Source of the DNA: Palsa-892 sp963751615
GTDB lineage: Bacteria > Pseudomonadota > Alphaproteobacteria > Rhizobiales > Xanthobacteraceae
Assembly (NCBI GenBank): GCA_963751615.1
Contig: CAVVVG010000005.1
Location: forward strand, 372,001-436,000
Length of the DNA stretch: 64,000 nt
Reading direction: 5' to 3'
The notes under the pieces were generated by a model. It did not search any database and was not told where the DNA came from. It saw only the letters and a list, made by a program, of their open reading frames with translations. Made by a program: the position numbers and the translations under genes. Below, piece after piece: positions 18,452-27,276 of this stretch; positions within the stretch are counted from its first letter, which is position 1; every line of letters begins with the position of its first letter.

Positions 18452-19309
18452 TCAAATTAAATATCCCGGCGGGCCTCTTTCTTGATCGTCGATATATTTT
18501 TGCAATGTGTCGTTTAATTCGTCGCCGTTCTTACCATGATGAATTTTGCGGTGGCATGTCGGGCAAATCGCGCCCACAAAGCGTGGATCATCTGGGCCGT
18601 CATCTGAAACTCTCTTCGTATGATGGGGCTCAAGGTACGGGGTACCATCATTTCTTTCGAACGGAGCCTTTTGTCCGCAGGCTTCACAAATACCATTGGC
18701 CCGCGCCAACACATAATTTTTCACTTCTCTACTACGGCGATAAAAATTATGACGTGAATCCGAAGGTGTTTGAGGCCCATGGATTTCGGCGGCGTAAGCG
18801 GCATCACGCAATTCGCTAAGAGTCTTTCCTATGGAAATTTTCTCGGATTCTTCATCAGGGTCACGGTTCTCGACTTTTGTGATCGGCACTAAATGAAAAA
18901 CAATCGTCTTGCGATCTGCACCAGCGCGGTCTGGTCCTCTCCCGTATTCAAATCCAGCGGATGCGAAACATCCTAAGTACCGATAAAGGCCACTTGTCTT
19001 TGTTGCTTCAAACAATAGTAATTCATGTCCTGTGGCTGTGTGATCCCGAACGGCCTTGTTACCGCGCACAAAGGTCATATCACCGACTTGTCCCTCACCG
19101 GTGTACGAGAAGATTCCTTCCGATTTCCAACCGTCGATGTACCCGAATTGATCGGTTTCATGGGCGAATAAGAAAATGAACGGTGACTCTTTCGGCGTTA
19201 CGATTCCGCTTTGTTCTTGACCGCCGAATACTTTATGGATGTCACGTTGACGATTGTATAGCTTATCAAATTCGAATGGGATAATTCGAGAGGACAATGT
19301 TTTCTCCAT
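18452..19309 (-). CDS. Modified-DNA endonuclease candidate: SRA-like domain plus HNH nuclease
   Basis: A 285-residue protein from ATG 19309. Residues 35-160 resemble the SRA-like domain of ScoMcrA-type enzymes: IFSYTGEGQVGDM, GNKAVRDH, and ELLLFEATKTSGLYRYLGCF are the conserved strands. After a linker, the C-terminal HNH domain has a zinc frame CEACG and CPTCHRKIH with the catalytic LEPHHTKRVSDDGPDD segment. Proteins of this plan cut DNA carrying 5-methylcytosine, hydroxymethylcytosine or phosphorothioate, acting as type IV restriction against modified phage or foreign DNA. It stands alone with no methyltransferase nearby, as expected for type IV. Which modification is read is unknown. Its presence in an accessory stretch suggests transfer. 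Confidence 0.8.
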   Translation of the reverse strand: MEKTLSSRIIPFEFDKLYNRQRDIHKVFGGQEQSGIVTPKESPFIFLFAHETDQFGYIDGWKSEGIFSYTGEGQVGDMTFVRGNKAVRDHTATGHELLLFEATKTSGLYRYLGCFASAGFEYGRGPDRAGADRKTIVFHLVPITKVENRDPDEESEKISIGKTLSELRDAAYAAEIHGPQTPSDSRHNFYRRSREVKNYVLARANGICEACGQKAPFERNDGTPYLEPHHTKRVSDDGPDDPRFVGAICPTCHRKIHHGKNGDELNDTLQKYIDDQERGPPGYLI

Positions 19310-19516
19310 AGTGCGACGATACAACCAATCAGGAGTATTCAGACAACCTCTAAAATTTATTGTGTGCAATTTAGAGTAGCCTACGCCAACTTAGAATAAC
19401 TGCAACGATCAGTCGCTTTATTGAAGTCCCCGCAACCTTGAGCGGAGTCCTTTTCTCCGCTAGCAATTGCATTATTGCCGCATTGGCGATGTTCAATCCT
19501 CCCTACGGTATTTCTC

Positions 19517-20032
19517 ATGTCGTCATGGAGTTCGATTATCGCTGCTTGCACGCGCTACAAGGCAGAGCTGTGGCAAGTACTGGCGATTGTGTTGGCGACG
19601 TTTCTCTCTTTCGTCATTGCCTTATGGCTGCATCTTGCGGAGCCGTTCTGGTCAGTCATTACGGCGGCCATCGTGGCGCGGATTACAGCGAGAGGTACCC
19701 TGCGAGTAGCGATATTTCGGTTACTTGGCACATTGGCGGGAGCGTTATTCGGTCTATTGGCGGCTTTTGCGCGTGGCACGGGCATACCTGAGTCCGTCTT
19801 GTTGATTCTGCTCGTCGCTCCCTTGGGACTACTCGGCGTGCTACGCCGTGAACTGCGAGCCGCACTGATTGCTGGTATCATCGTATTTTCTGCCGCTGCG
19901 CATCTTGCATCGCCATTTGCTCCTGCGTTGGCGCGAATTTTAGAGGTCGGGCTTGGTGCACTCGTGGCCGCGCTCGTCTCGATTGTTTTAGGCGCAGTTT
20001 TCCGCCCGCCCGCACAGACGGCACAATCATAG
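19517..20032 (+). CDS. FUSC-like membrane protein
   Basis: A 171-residue polytopic membrane protein with about five segments (residues 18-40, 44-62, 68-88, 93-115, 120-165). The run ELWQVLAIVLATFLSFVIA and the phrase FWSVITAAIVARITARGTLR resemble the N-terminal half of FUSC/aromatic-acid exporter (AaeB-like) proteins, where a charged loop follows the second segment. It is much shorter than full FUSC proteins (usually above 300 residues), lacking the soluble domain. I chose ATG 19517 (MSSWSSIIAA); upstream frames lack a good start site. A transport role is a family-based guess. Confidence 0.65.
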   Translation: MSSWSSIIAACTRYKAELWQVLAIVLATFLSFVIALWLHLAEPFWSVITAAIVARITARGTLRVAIFRLLGTLAGALFGLLAAFARGTGIPESVLLILLVAPLGLLGVLRRELRAALIAGIIVFSAAAHLASPFAPALARILEVGLGALVAALVSIVLGAVFRPPAQTAQS

Positions 20033-20065
20033 CCAGTACTGGACCCGAATTTCAGACTTCAAAAA

Positions 20066-20176
20066 TTGACACGAAGCGGACGTGCGAGGCACACCGATCA
20101 TTGTCTGCTTTGTCGGTAAGAGCAGACATCTCAATGAGCGAGCGTCGCGTCCGCTTTTGACCCAAAGCGGGACATT
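20066..20176 (+). repeat. TGTCCGC hairpin repeat, three-unit copy
   Basis: Right half of the first unit (TTGACACGAAGCGGACGT), complete second unit around 20099-20131 and third unit with CGCTTTTGACCCAAAGCGGG. It lies between the convergent FUSC-like and TAXI genes. Confidence 0.8.
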
Positions 20177-20245
20177 GCACCACGGGACCAGAATCTCAAG
20201 CGCGGTAATCTTTGAGAGTGCGTATGTTCCGGGCAGACAATTCCG

Positions 20246-21559
20246 TTATTCAGCCGCCATCCGCCCCGGTGCATTTGCACGGGATGTGGCCTTGCGCCGA
20301 ACGATGTCGATGTGACTGCGCAGGTTATACACTTGATCCGCGAAGGCTAGCGGAAAACGGATATGGCTGACAGCATCTTCAATTCGCTCGATTTCGGCGT
20401 GCTTCTCACTCAAATCTTTGTCCTTCGAACCGGCATTAAACGAAGCTTCCAAAGCCTTGAGTTGCCCGTACCAATAGAACAGGCGCCGGCGCGTGATCCA
20501 ATTGTAAACCAGTGGCAGAAAGTGGACCAATGGAAGACCGATCGCGATGCCTGTCACCAGCACCGCGATCGCTCTTTGCACATGGACCGACAGCCATAAA
20601 GGCAAATGCCTTTGCATAAATGAAGGACCGTTTTTATAAAAATCGCTGGCAATAGGGGCAACGGGATATTCAGTGTCGGTGCCATTGGGAAATTCACCGC
20701 TGCGATGAAAAATGTCTGATCCACTATGTGCTTCTTTCATCGTTTCCAACAGGAGTTGGACAATCTCCGGATGAAGATCGCTACGGATCAGTACCTTAGT
20801 GGTGGTCCCGATGAGAGCCACATCATCGGACGGAATGATCCGGTCAATATCCACCACACCTTGCGGCAATATCAGCCGAGCGAGGTCCGGGAAAATACGG
20901 GTAAAAGCCTCTGTCATTGGAAAGCTCATTAGTCGAACTTTAGGATTTCGCAGGAAGGATTGGACAGCAGTCGCCTCCGGTACACCGATGATCCATACGG
21001 CATCTACCTTGCCATCATTCAGTGCCTTGTCCGCGGCTGATCCGGCGAAAGGCAACAGCGTAGCGGTTTCAGAATTTACACCACCTCTGCCGAGGATTTG
21101 TTCGGCCGTGTATCGAGTAGCGCTTCCTACCGGCCCCACGGCAATGCGTTTGCCCTTAAGCTGCGACAGTCGGTCAAACAGCTCACTCGACGAATAAAAG
21201 ATCCAAAATGGTTGATTGTAGACAGTTCCTAACGATAGTACCCCTGGCGCATGTTTCCCGTCCGAGACACCTCCCGTCACAAAGGCAATCTGAACGCCGG
21301 AGTTTGGATCCTGCAGAAGCTTGACGTTTTCCACTGCCCCAGCAGTCTCGCGCAGCTCTAGCTTAACATGAGAACGCGCGAATATTTCCCGATACTGTTG
21401 GCCGTAATAGTCGAAAGATGCACCTTTGAAAGCCGTAGCCATAATAACCTTCGACGGCGGTGCGGGAATGAAATAAATCAATAAGAACGAGGCTAAGCCG
21501 ACGACACACAGTGTCGCGGCTAATATCTTGAACGGAAGCCAACGATTAAATCCCAGCAT
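20246..21559 (-). CDS. TAXI-family binding protein with C-terminal membrane anchor
   Basis: A 437-residue TAXI-type solute receptor. An N-terminal membrane segment (residues 8-30) is followed by the binding domain: ATAFKGASFDYYGQQYREIF, GVQIAFVTGGVSDGK, the WIFYSS strand and GKRIAVGPVGSATRYTAEQIL, which form the ligand cleft. Residues 330-355 are a second membrane segment, and the C-terminus has a helical, coiled-coil-like tail (LKALEASFNAGSKDKDLSEK) that ordinary TAXI receptors of about 320 residues lack. No TRAP permease gene is nearby, so it is an orphan receptor or a signalling component. A decayed second copy lies at 30930-32244. Ligand unknown. Confidence 0.8.
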   Translation of the reverse strand: MLGFNRWLPFKILAATLCVVGLASFLLIYFIPAPPSKVIMATAFKGASFDYYGQQYREIFARSHVKLELRETAGAVENVKLLQDPNSGVQIAFVTGGVSDGKHAPGVLSLGTVYNQPFWIFYSSSELFDRLSQLKGKRIAVGPVGSATRYTAEQILGRGGVNSETATLLPFAGSAADKALNDGKVDAVWIIGVPEATAVQSFLRNPKVRLMSFPMTEAFTRIFPDLARLILPQGVVDIDRIIPSDDVALIGTTTKVLIRSDLHPEIVQLLLETMKEAHSGSDIFHRSGEFPNGTDTEYPVAPIASDFYKNGPSFMQRHLPLWLSVHVQRAIAVLVTGIAIGLPLVHFLPLVYNWITRRRLFYWYGQLKALEASFNAGSKDKDLSEKHAEIERIEDAVSHIRFPLAFADQVYNLRSHIDIVRRKATSRANAPGRMAAE

Positions 21560-21706
21560 GGTTTCGCTTCCCGACAGAGATTAATCGGCACTTACGATAT
21601 TTTTATAGATATCATTCATGAAATTAGGTGCTGAGCAATACCTGCCTCCTCTACACTCAGAGTGGCGTCGAAAGCCACAAATATCCGAGCTCAGAACGTC
21701 TTGCTA

Positions 21707-21816
21707 TTGGCACAAAGCGGACGTGGATGAAATGCCGATCAATGGCAGCTTTCGGGGATAAAGCAGACATTATACTGAGAGATCCTCGCGTCCGCTTTAC
21801 CCTCGAAAGCGGACAT
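21707..21816 (+). repeat. TGTCCGC hairpin repeat, three-unit copy
   Basis: Half first unit (TTGGCACAAAGCGGACGT), second unit (CAGCTTTCGGGGATAAAGC) and a last unit that is a second-type hairpin in the reverse sense (CCGCTTTACCCTCGAAAGCGG). The same repeat accompanies the decayed TAXI copy at 32.4 kb, so gene and repeat were duplicated together. Confidence 0.8.
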
Positions 21817-21899
21817 TGATCCGAAGAATTATAACGTCCGCCGAGTGTCGATACCGGCCTTGGCCACAATGATTTGGCCGCTTAGCAGACAGGGTTTAC

Positions 21900-22868
21900 T
21901 CACTCGATCGCATGGTCTGCACGGAGCAACGTCAATGACGGCACCTTGATGCCGAGCGTATTTGCAGTCTTGAGATTGATGACGAGGGAAAACCTTGTCG
22001 GCTGCTCGACTGGAATATCGTCCGGCTTGGCACCGCGCAAAATCTTGTCAACGAGAGTGGTTACCTGACGAAAAGCACCGCGAAGGCTGGGCCCGTAGGC
22101 TATTAAGCCACCTTCTTCTGCCGTCTCGGGCCATTGATACATTGCCGGCAGATTGAGTTCTGCGCAGAGGCCAATTATGCGTCCACGCAAGGCAAAGAGC
22201 AGCGCCGACGAAAGTACATTCACCCCAACGATGCCCGCTTTCTTCGCCTCGATCAACGCCTGCTCAATCTGACCCGGGGTGCCAACTACAGATTCTCGAA
22301 GCGTAAGACCGAGGGCCGCAGAAGTTTGATTCAGTGCTGGACGCGATTCGCGATGCGTGGTCGGGTCCGCCAGCAGAAGCACTGTACTGCGAGAAGGCAA
22401 TAGCTCGGTTAAAATTTCCAGTCGTTTGGCATCGAGCTCAGTGCCCATGATGCTCACGCCAGTGATATTACCGCCGGGATGGCGCATATTTGTAACGAGC
22501 TTCGCTCGTACCAAGTCTTCGGACATGGAGACGATAGGGATGGTCGTAGTCGCCGCCTGGACTGCGAGCCCCGTGGCATCCCCGAAGGTTGCTATAATTG
22601 AAGGTCGTGCTGCCACGAGCTCCAATGCGAGTGATGGTAGGCGCTCTATTCGTCCGTCGGCAAAGCGAAAATCAAAAGCTATGTTGCGTCCTTCGATATA
22701 GCCGAGCGCCCGCATGTAAGCGCGGATTGGGTCAGTAAAGGTCTTACCAACCTCGCTTGAAAAGAGGAGAAGAATACCCAGCACCGGCATCGCCGACTGC
22801 TGCGCACGTGCCACGATCGGCCACGTTGCCGCACCACCGAGAAACGTGATGAACTCGCGCCGTTTCAT
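21900..22868 (-). CDS. ABC transporter binding protein (TrpX/COG2984-like)
   Basis: A 322-residue periplasmic binding protein. ATG 22868 starts a Tat-like signal (MKRREFITFLGGAATWP, cleavage after ARAQ). The mature part has the COG2984 style: VLGILLLFSSEV, YIEGRNIAFDFRFADG, PIVSMSEDLVRAKLV, NITGVSIMGTELDAKRLEIL, and the closing IPVEQPTRFSLVINLKTANTLG. The longer frame to 22964 reads through a hairpin repeat and is not part of the gene. No permease or ATPase follows; large families of such orphan receptors are typical of Bradyrhizobium relatives. A deletion remnant of a paralogue is at 34268. Ligand unknown. Confidence 0.85.
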   Translation of the reverse strand: MKRREFITFLGGAATWPIVARAQQSAMPVLGILLLFSSEVGKTFTDPIRAYMRALGYIEGRNIAFDFRFADGRIERLPSLALELVAARPSIIATFGDATGLAVQAATTTIPIVSMSEDLVRAKLVTNMRHPGGNITGVSIMGTELDAKRLEILTELLPSRSTVLLLADPTTHRESRPALNQTSAALGLTLRESVVGTPGQIEQALIEAKKAGIVGVNVLSSALLFALRGRIIGLCAELNLPAMYQWPETAEEGGLIAYGPSLRGAFRQVTTLVDKILRGAKPDDIPVEQPTRFSLVINLKTANTLGIKVPSLTLLRADHAIE

Positions 22869-22940
22869 GCCTGCCCCCAAAGCCCAGAACAAGGCGTCGT
22901 ATCTGCTCAGACTAGTATGCCTGGGCCCATGGCCCAACGA

Positions 22941-23010
22941 CCACTTTGGGTCAAAAGCAGACATAACATCAGGCCAGTGCGATGTCCGCTTTATCCCCGG
23001 AAGCGGACAT
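22941..23010 (-). repeat. TGTCCGC hairpin repeat, two-unit copy, inverted
   Basis: The third unit (CTTTGGGTCAAAAGCAGACAT) comes first and the second (GTCCGCTTTATCCCCGGAAGC) follows, so this copy is reversed relative to nearly all others in the window. It overlaps the upstream side of the ABC binding protein gene. Confidence 0.8.
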
Positions 23011-23027
23011 TGATCATTGGGCCCTAA

Positions 23028-23340
23028 TTAATTTCCAATTTCATTTTTTCCAGCGAGAACACTGATCGCTTGCGTCAACGCATCTTCATCAGCACAAACA
23101 ATGGTGGTGTAACGCTGCGTTCCGCGTGGCTGCCTGACAGTCCGACAGGCATAACGTTCCGAGAAACCATTACTCCCCCGAATGCGTTCAACTGCCTGTC
23201 GACGCCGTTCGGGGCTTAGAAGTTTCCCGCGGCGATATCCTTCAAAACCTGCTTCTCAAGGGAGAGGTCCGCCACTAACCGCGGCAAGTGGGTGTTCTCT
23301 TTCTCCGAATCTTTCATTCGTTTGCTTGCTCAATCCGCAA
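23028..23340 (-). pseudogene. IS3-family transposase remnant (OrfA end and OrfB start)
   Basis: Read on the minus strand, 23317-23216 encodes the end of an IS3-type OrfA (MKDSEKENTHLPRLVADLSL, then EKQVLKDIAAGNF and stop), and the overlapping frame continues as the start of OrfB (SPERRRQAVERIRGSNGFSE, RYACRTVRQPRGTQRY) before it runs into unrelated sequence and a stop at 23028. The integrase core with the DDE residues is absent, so the element is dead. The OrfA-OrfB overlap with a shift is the normal IS3 arrangement. This is the only insertion-sequence trace I find in the window. Confidence 0.85.
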
Positions 23341-23424
23341 CCGCCACTTGTGACAGGCGCGTTGGTCCGTCATCATGAGCCCAAAACCGGAAGCATACCG
23401 GCGAGCCGTGCCGGGAGGTAGGCC

Positions 23425-24561
23425 ATGGACCAACATGATACGCGGCGTCCGCGCCGCCATCGCTTCAGCCGGTTCCTCCTGCTTCTCATCGCCCTGGTGG
23501 CAATCGTTTATCTGCTGGCCTGGCCGACCGGCGTTGAGCCGCTCGCCTGGCAAGCGCCCAGGGACAACGGTTACGCCGGCCCGTTTGCCGTCAACACTCT
23601 GCTCGACGCGGCCGTGCCGATCAGCATCGGGCCACACTACGGACCTGAGAGTGTGGCCGTGGCTGCCGATGGCCGGATCTACACCACCTCGCACGCCGGC
23701 GATATCGTTCGCCTCAAGCCCGACGGCACCGGCCCTGAGGATTTCGTCAACACCAAGGGCCTGCCGCTCGGCCTCAAATTCGGCCCATCGGGCAATCTCT
23801 ATGTCGCCGATGCCGCCCGCGGGCTGCTCGAGATAACCCCGGCGGGTGCGATCACGGTTGTCGTCAGCGAGGTCGACGGCACGCCAGTGCGCTACGCCGA
23901 CGATCTCGCCGTGGGCAGCGACGGTAAGGTCTATTTCAGCGACGCCACGATCAAGTTTGGCGCCAACCAGAACGGCGGCACCTATGAGGCGAGCCTAAAG
24001 GACATCCTCGAACATGGCGGGCACGGCCGCGTGCTGGTCTGGGACCCCGCAAGCAAGACGGCCAAGACATTGGCGAAGGGAATCAATTTTGCCAATGGCG
24101 TTGCGCTGGCGCCCGACGAAAGTTTCCTGCTCGTCAACGAGACCGGAAGTTACCGCGTCTTGCGCATCTGGCTGACGGGGCCGGACACGGGCAAAACGGA
24201 GCCGTTCATTGAAAACCTGCCCGGTTTTCCCGACAACATCACGACGGGCCTCGATGGCCGTTTTTGGGTGGCCTTGGTATCCCCGCGCAACGCGCTAGTC
24301 GACAACCTCAGTAATTGGCCGTTTGTGCGCGCCATCCTGCAGCGCATGCCGGCGGTCTTGCGGCCCAAGGCGACCGCATATGGTCACGTCGTCGGCCTCG
24401 ACAACACCGGCCGCGTCATCACCGATCTGCAATCCCCGAGCGGCAAGGTCGCCTTCGTTACGTCGGTCTTGGAGACGCCGGACGCCCTGCTTATCGGCAG
24501 CCTGCTGATGCCAACCATGGCCCGATTGCCCAAGACTGCGATCAAATTTGCTCGGCCTTGA
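23425..24561 (+). CDS. SMP-30/strictosidine synthase-like exported or membrane-anchored protein
   Basis: A 378-residue six-bladed propeller protein. A basic start (MDQHDTRRPRRHRF) and a hydrophobic segment at residues 15-34 anchor or export it. The body has the family repeats: GPESVAVAADGRIYTTSHAG, GLPLGLKFGPSGNLYVADA, YADDLAVGSDGKVYFSDA, GINFANGVALAPDESFLLVNE and LPGFPDNITTGLDGRFWVAL, matching the Str_synth strands; the phrase around 140-150 (DGTPVRYADDLAV) is the characteristic substrate loop. The enzyme class covers lactonases and strictosidine-synthase-like hydrolases; the substrate is not predictable. GC content here is clearly higher than in the neighbours, which hints at separate origin. 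It is preceded by the IS3 remnant. Confidence 0.75.
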   Translation: MDQHDTRRPRRHRFSRFLLLLIALVAIVYLLAWPTGVEPLAWQAPRDNGYAGPFAVNTLLDAAVPISIGPHYGPESVAVAADGRIYTTSHAGDIVRLKPDGTGPEDFVNTKGLPLGLKFGPSGNLYVADAARGLLEITPAGAITVVVSEVDGTPVRYADDLAVGSDGKVYFSDATIKFGANQNGGTYEASLKDILEHGGHGRVLVWDPASKTAKTLAKGINFANGVALAPDESFLLVNETGSYRVLRIWLTGPDTGKTEPFIENLPGFPDNITTGLDGRFWVALVSPRNALVDNLSNWPFVRAILQRMPAVLRPKATAYGHVVGLDNTGRVITDLQSPSGKVAFVTSVLETPDALLIGSLLMPTMARLPKTAIKFARP

Positions 24562-24637
24562 GTGGGTAGGCGCCCTTCGACCCGGAAAAAATAAGACGAG
24601 TTAGAGGCAGCAGCCTCTACTTCAAGGCGCAGAACGA

Positions 24638-25060
24638 TCAGCCAACGCGGCGCCCCTGATGATCAATGAGCAATTCTCCATCTTCTTTATGAAACGGCCC
24701 AGGCGGGAAGCGATCGAGTAAATCAAGTACCCTTTCACTCGGACGGCAAAGTTTGACACCCTTGGACGTGCAAACAATCGGACGGTTTACAAGGATGGGA
24801 TGCTCAATCATGGCCGCGAGAATTGTGTCCTTGGTTACACCCTCGTTGAGAAGGCCAAGATCCGTCGCTGGCGACTTCGTTTCGCGGAGTGCGGTGCGTG
24901 GCGTAAGTCCGGCGGCCGCGAAGAGGCCCAACAGTTGGGGCTTCGTCCAACCGGTCTTCAAGTATTCGATCACAGTCGGCGAGTAGCCTGCTGCGACAAT
25001 GATCGCGAGAACGTTGCGGGATGTCCCACAGTCGGGGTTGTGATAGATCACTACCTCCAC
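24638..25060 (-). CDS. arsC: Arsenate reductase, glutaredoxin-linked ArsC
   Basis: A 140-residue ArsC of the glutaredoxin-coupled type that reduces arsenate to arsenite. The catalytic cysteine is in HNPDCGTSRNVLAII, and the basic residues that hold the arsenate, including the VNRPIVCTSKGVKLCRPSERVL segment (quoted in part as NRPIVCTSKGVKLCRPSE), are present. It is the last gene of the arsenic operon; its ATG region overlaps the end of acr3 by 10 bases, so the two are translationally coupled. The product arsenite is exported by Acr3 or methylated by ArsM encoded upstream. Cytoplasmic. Confidence 0.95.
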   Translation of the reverse strand: MEVVIYHNPDCGTSRNVLAIIVAAGYSPTVIEYLKTGWTKPQLLGLFAAAGLTPRTALRETKSPATDLGLLNEGVTKDTILAAMIEHPILVNRPIVCTSKGVKLCRPSERVLDLLDRFPPGPFHKEDGELLIDHQGRRVG

Positions 25061-26133
25061 CGTTCAGCCTCCTGCTTACCAATCTCATAACGCCGCTGTC
25101 GTCGTACGTTCGTCCCCGTCTCGTACCAAGCGCGGCTCCTATTCACGATCTTGACCACCGACAGCATAACGGGAACCTCAATCAGTACTCCGACAACTGT
25201 TGCAAGTGCAGCGCCCGAGTTAAAACCGAAAAGGCTGATCGCCGCTGCAACGGCTAACTCGAAGAAGTTACTTGCGCCGATGAGGGCTGATGGCGCAGCA
25301 ACGCAATGGGCCTCGCCGATTGTACGATTCAATAGATAGGCAAGCCCCGAATTGAAATAGACCTGAATCAGGATTGGTACGGCCAGGATCGCGATAATCA
25401 GGGGCTGGGCCAAGATTTGCTCACCTTGAAAACCAAAAAGAAGCACAAGTGTCGCAAGCAATGCTAAGAGCGAAACCGGCTGCAAAGTAGACAGGAGCTG
25501 CACCAGCGCTTCACCTCCGCCGTGAGCGATCACGCTTCGCCGAAAGATCTGCGCGATGATTACCGGTACGACGATATAAAGAACGACAGACAGCAGCAGC
25601 GTTTGCCACGGTACGGTAATAGCCGACAAACCGAGCAGCAGCCCCACGATCGGCGCAAAGGCGAACACCATGATAACGTCATTGAGCGCGACCTGACTGA
25701 GTGTGAAATGCGGCTCACCATCAGATAGATTGCTCCAGACGAACACCATCGCGGTGCAAGGAGCCGCGGCAAGAAGAATGAGACCAGCGATGTAGCTATT
25801 GATTTGCTCCGACGGCAGGTACGGCTTGAACAACCAGCCGATGAAAAGCCAACCAAGAAACGCCATGGAGAACGGTTTGACCGCCCAATTGATGAAGAGC
25901 GTCACTCCGATCCCTCTCCAGTGTTCCTTCACCCGTGATAGGGCGGCGAAATCGATCTTCACCAGCATTGGAATGATCATCAGCCAAATCAGAACCGCCA
26001 CCGGCAGATTTACCTTGGCGATCTCGGCCGATCCGATGACGTGAAAGACAGAGGGAAAGAAGTGCCCCAGAGCGATGCCGACGATTATGCACAGAGCCAC
26101 CCAAACGGTGAGATAGCGTTCGAAGGTGGACAT
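25051..26133 (-). CDS. acr3: Arsenite efflux transporter Acr3
   Basis: A 360-residue Acr3-family carrier of the bile/arsenite/riboflavin transporter superfamily that pumps arsenite across the inner membrane using the proton gradient. About ten membrane segments are visible. The essential cysteine lies in AAPCTAMVFVWSNL, and the second conserved helix break is in GEAHCVAAPSALIGASNFFE. The opening MSTFERYLTVWVALCIIVGI is typical. It ends inside the arsC start. It is 70 bases downstream of a small orphan gene in the same operon. Length and motifs are normal. Confidence 0.95.
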   Translation of the reverse strand: MSTFERYLTVWVALCIIVGIALGHFFPSVFHVIGSAEIAKVNLPVAVLIWLMIIPMLVKIDFAALSRVKEHWRGIGVTLFINWAVKPFSMAFLGWLFIGWLFKPYLPSEQINSYIAGLILLAAAPCTAMVFVWSNLSDGEPHFTLSQVALNDVIMVFAFAPIVGLLLGLSAITVPWQTLLLSVVLYIVVPVIIAQIFRRSVIAHGGGEALVQLLSTLQPVSLLALLATLVLLFGFQGEQILAQPLIIAILAVPILIQVYFNSGLAYLLNRTIGEAHCVAAPSALIGASNFFELAVAAAISLFGFNSGAALATVVGVLIEVPVMLSVVKIVNRSRAWYETGTNVRRQRRYEIGKQEAERWR

Positions 26134-26203
26134 GATCAGCTTCGCTCGTTTGGGGTGAGCCGTGTAGTTGCGCGATTAAGGATGTATCAGCCAATTTAAA
26201 TCG

Positions 26204-26425
26204 TTAATGGTCTTGGAGCCCAGTCAGCAACAAGGCGCCAACATAACCTACAGCCAGCGTCGTAAAAGCGGCCGCAGCCGCGAGGATGATCGGAGTAATT
26301 TTGCGCATCCCAAGAACTAGGTTGTTATGGACTAATTTGCTTGGCCGCACGCCGTCGTCGATCCCGCCAACAGAATTGAATTGGGGTTTGGAGCAACAAG
26401 AACCAATTGGTACGTGGGCCGACAT
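26204..26425 (-). CDS. Small membrane protein inside the arsenic operon
   Basis: A 73-residue protein with one membrane segment at residues 45-68 (ITPIILAAAAAFTTLAVGYV) and a cytosolic N-terminal part holding a CC pair (IGSCCSKPQF). The vicinal cysteines could bind arsenite, but that is speculation. The gene lies between arsM and acr3 with gaps of 16 and 70 bases in the same direction, so it is very likely part of the operon. I do not recognise the family. An alternative start is the internal ATG at residue 40 (MRKITPII), which would leave only the membrane segment. Confidence 0.55.
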   Translation of the reverse strand: MSAHVPIGSCCSKPQFNSVGGIDDGVRPSKLVHNNLVLGMRKITPIILAAAAAFTTLAVGYVGALLLTGLQDH

Positions 26426-26441
26426 TTAAGTCTCCGTATTT

Positions 26442-27266
26442 TCAGTTGCCAAGTGTTGGTTTCACGGCTCGGACGAAGGCGCTTATGAACTTGCCCTGCA
26501 CTTGCGGCACGATGGCGTCTACATCAATTCCCTTCCCGGTCAGGAGAACTCTTGCGTCCTCGACATCGTAAACCCTGGTCGGTTCGATGCGGATGTCTCC
26601 GAATCCTACCTTCGCAAGTTTTGCGACATAATCCGTATCTTTGAGCGCTCCAGCGATGCAGCCAACCCAAAGCAGCATGTCGCGTCGTATTGTTTCGGGA
26701 ACTTCGCCTCGTGTAACCACATCGGACACGGCAAATCGGCCACCCGGTTTCAGAACGCGAAACGCTTCACTCAATACCTTATCTTTATCGCCCGATAGAT
26801 TGATAACGCAATTAGAAATAATCACATCAACTGAGTTATCGGGCATCGGAATGTTTTCGATTTCCCCTTTGAGAAATTCAACATTCTCTACTCCGGCGTT
26901 CTGTTGATTTTCACGAGCAAGCGCCAACATCTCATCCGTCATGTCCAGGCCATAGGCTTTGCCGGTTGGGCCAACACGTCGTGCCGATAGCAAAACGTCG
27001 ATACCTCCGCCTGATCCGAGATCAAGAACGGTTTCACCCGGTTTAAGTTGCGCCAGAGCAGTAGGATTGCCGCAGCCAAGAGAAGCCAACATCGCTTTTT
27101 CGGGCACCTCGCCAACTTCGGAGCCGTCATAGAGATTTGAAGTGATTGGGTTGCTTGGATCACGGGCCGCTGAAGAGCCGCAGCATGAGCTTCCCGCCGG
27201 ATGCACACGCAATGCCGCTTGGCTATATTTTTCTCGGACGGCTTCTTTCACGTCGATTTTACTCAC
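26442..27266 (-). CDS. arsM: Arsenite S-adenosylmethionine methyltransferase ArsM
   Basis: A methyltransferase of about 274 residues that converts arsenite to methylated arsenicals, using SAM. The SAM site is LDLGSGGGIDVLLSA, with the acidic motif YGLDMTDEML. Cysteines expected to bind As(III) are present: the CC pair in AGSSCCGSSAA, Cys in IISNCVINLSGD and Cys in LLWVGCIAGAL. I place the start at GTG 27266 (read as MSKIDVKEAV), seven bases after AGGAG; the ATG at 27272 is too close to that site. It follows arsR by about 10 bases and is co-transcribed with it. Methylation gives volatile or exportable products in the cytoplasm. Confidence 0.9.
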   Translation of the reverse strand: MSKIDVKEAVREKYSQAALRVHPAGSSCCGSSAARDPSNPITSNLYDGSEVGEVPEKAMLASLGCGNPTALAQLKPGETVLDLGSGGGIDVLLSARRVGPTGKAYGLDMTDEMLALARENQQNAGVENVEFLKGEIENIPMPDNSVDVIISNCVINLSGDKDKVLSEAFRVLKPGGRFAVSDVVTRGEVPETIRRDMLLWVGCIAGALKDTDYVAKLAKVGFGDIRIEPTRVYDVEDARVLLTGKGIDVDAIVPQVQGKFISAFVRAVKPTLGN

Positions 27267-27276
27267 GATCATTCTC

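Noticed and set aside
22869..22964. Longer N-terminus (MSAFDPKW...) of the ABC receptor
   Set aside because: That stretch is a translated TGTCCGC hairpin repeat; the real start is the Tat signal at 22868.
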